A DNA stretch of 64,000 nucleotides from Erinaceus europaeus (lineage: Eukaryota > Chordata > Mammalia > Eulipotyphla > Erinaceidae), in the NCBI RefSeq assembly GCF_950295315.1, contig NW_026647686.1, forward strand, positions 1-64,000. The letters run 5' to 3'. The position numbers and the translations under genes are program-made. Below, one piece after another: positions 63,889 through 64,000 of the stretch (the stretch's first letter is position 1; each line of letters begins with the position of its first letter). The notes below the pieces were generated by a model. That model was not told the origin of the DNA. It worked only from the letters and a program-made list of their open reading frames with translations, and searched no databases.

Positions 63889-64000
63889 TGGGAGTATGAA
63901 AAGCCGACTGTGCTGTCAGAAATGTTTTTTTTTTCTATTTTCTAATCTTACTTAAAATATTGGTGTGAATTAAACTCACTGAGGAGGAAACCAGTGAACA

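Overview
The window reads as mammalian nuclear non-coding DNA, most likely from a hedgehog (Erinaceidae). The evidence is a dense set of tRNA-derived SINEs of the ERI-1 and ERI-2 type, which are known from that family, together with L1-type retroelement 3' ends, mammal-wide MIR and MER5-like fossils, and long dinucleotide microsatellites. The species is inferred from memory of these repeats; no search was run. I find no protein-coding exon, rRNA, functional tRNA, CRISPR array or bacterial-style operon. The long open frames, such as those of 83 to 276 codons over 8.3-9.1 kb, are by-products of simple repeats or lie inside transposon copies.

Layout. 0-10 kb: nested SINEs (0.7-2.3 kb), a young LINE 3' end with a 17-bp target-site duplication (TSD) (3.4 kb), an L1 ORF2 3' end split by a SINE (4.7-5.4 kb), a putative LTR (5.4-5.9 kb), a roughly 690-bp polypurine block grown inside a SINE (8.4-9.1 kb) and an antisense L1 reverse-transcriptase fragment (9.2-9.7 kb). 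10-30 kb: mostly unique sequence with scattered SINEs, MIRs and microsatellites. 30-35 kb: a SINE cluster, a well-formed endogenous retroviral LTR (31.8-32.2 kb) and a strong CTCF-like motif (33.07 kb). 35-36.7 kb: repeat-poor and AT-rich, a candidate conserved non-coding element. 36.7-49 kb: LINE and SINE insertions, including a serial SINE pile-up at one target (41.6-42.4 kb), an unrecognised small retrocopy (44.6-44.9 kb) and a large inverted repeat made by two opposed LINE copies (47.3-48.9 kb). 49-54 kb: mostly unique, with another candidate conserved block near 52.7-53.6 kb. 54.4-57.1 kb: LINE-on-LINE layering. 57-64 kb: SINEs, MIRs, microsatellites and unique DNA.

There are no genes to link into a pathway. 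The coherent story is retrotransposition: L1 machinery appears to have moved SINEs, LINE 3' ends and one cellular-looking transcript. Many events can be dated relative to each other from nesting and TSDs, and simple repeats have repeatedly grown from SINE polypyrimidine and A-rich linkers. I use these working names: ERI-1-like and ERI-2-like (the two classic hedgehog SINEs); S3 and S4 (two shorter or older tRNA-like SINE groups seen here); LINE-A and LINE-B (two lineage-specific L1-mobilised 3' ends seen repeatedly here).
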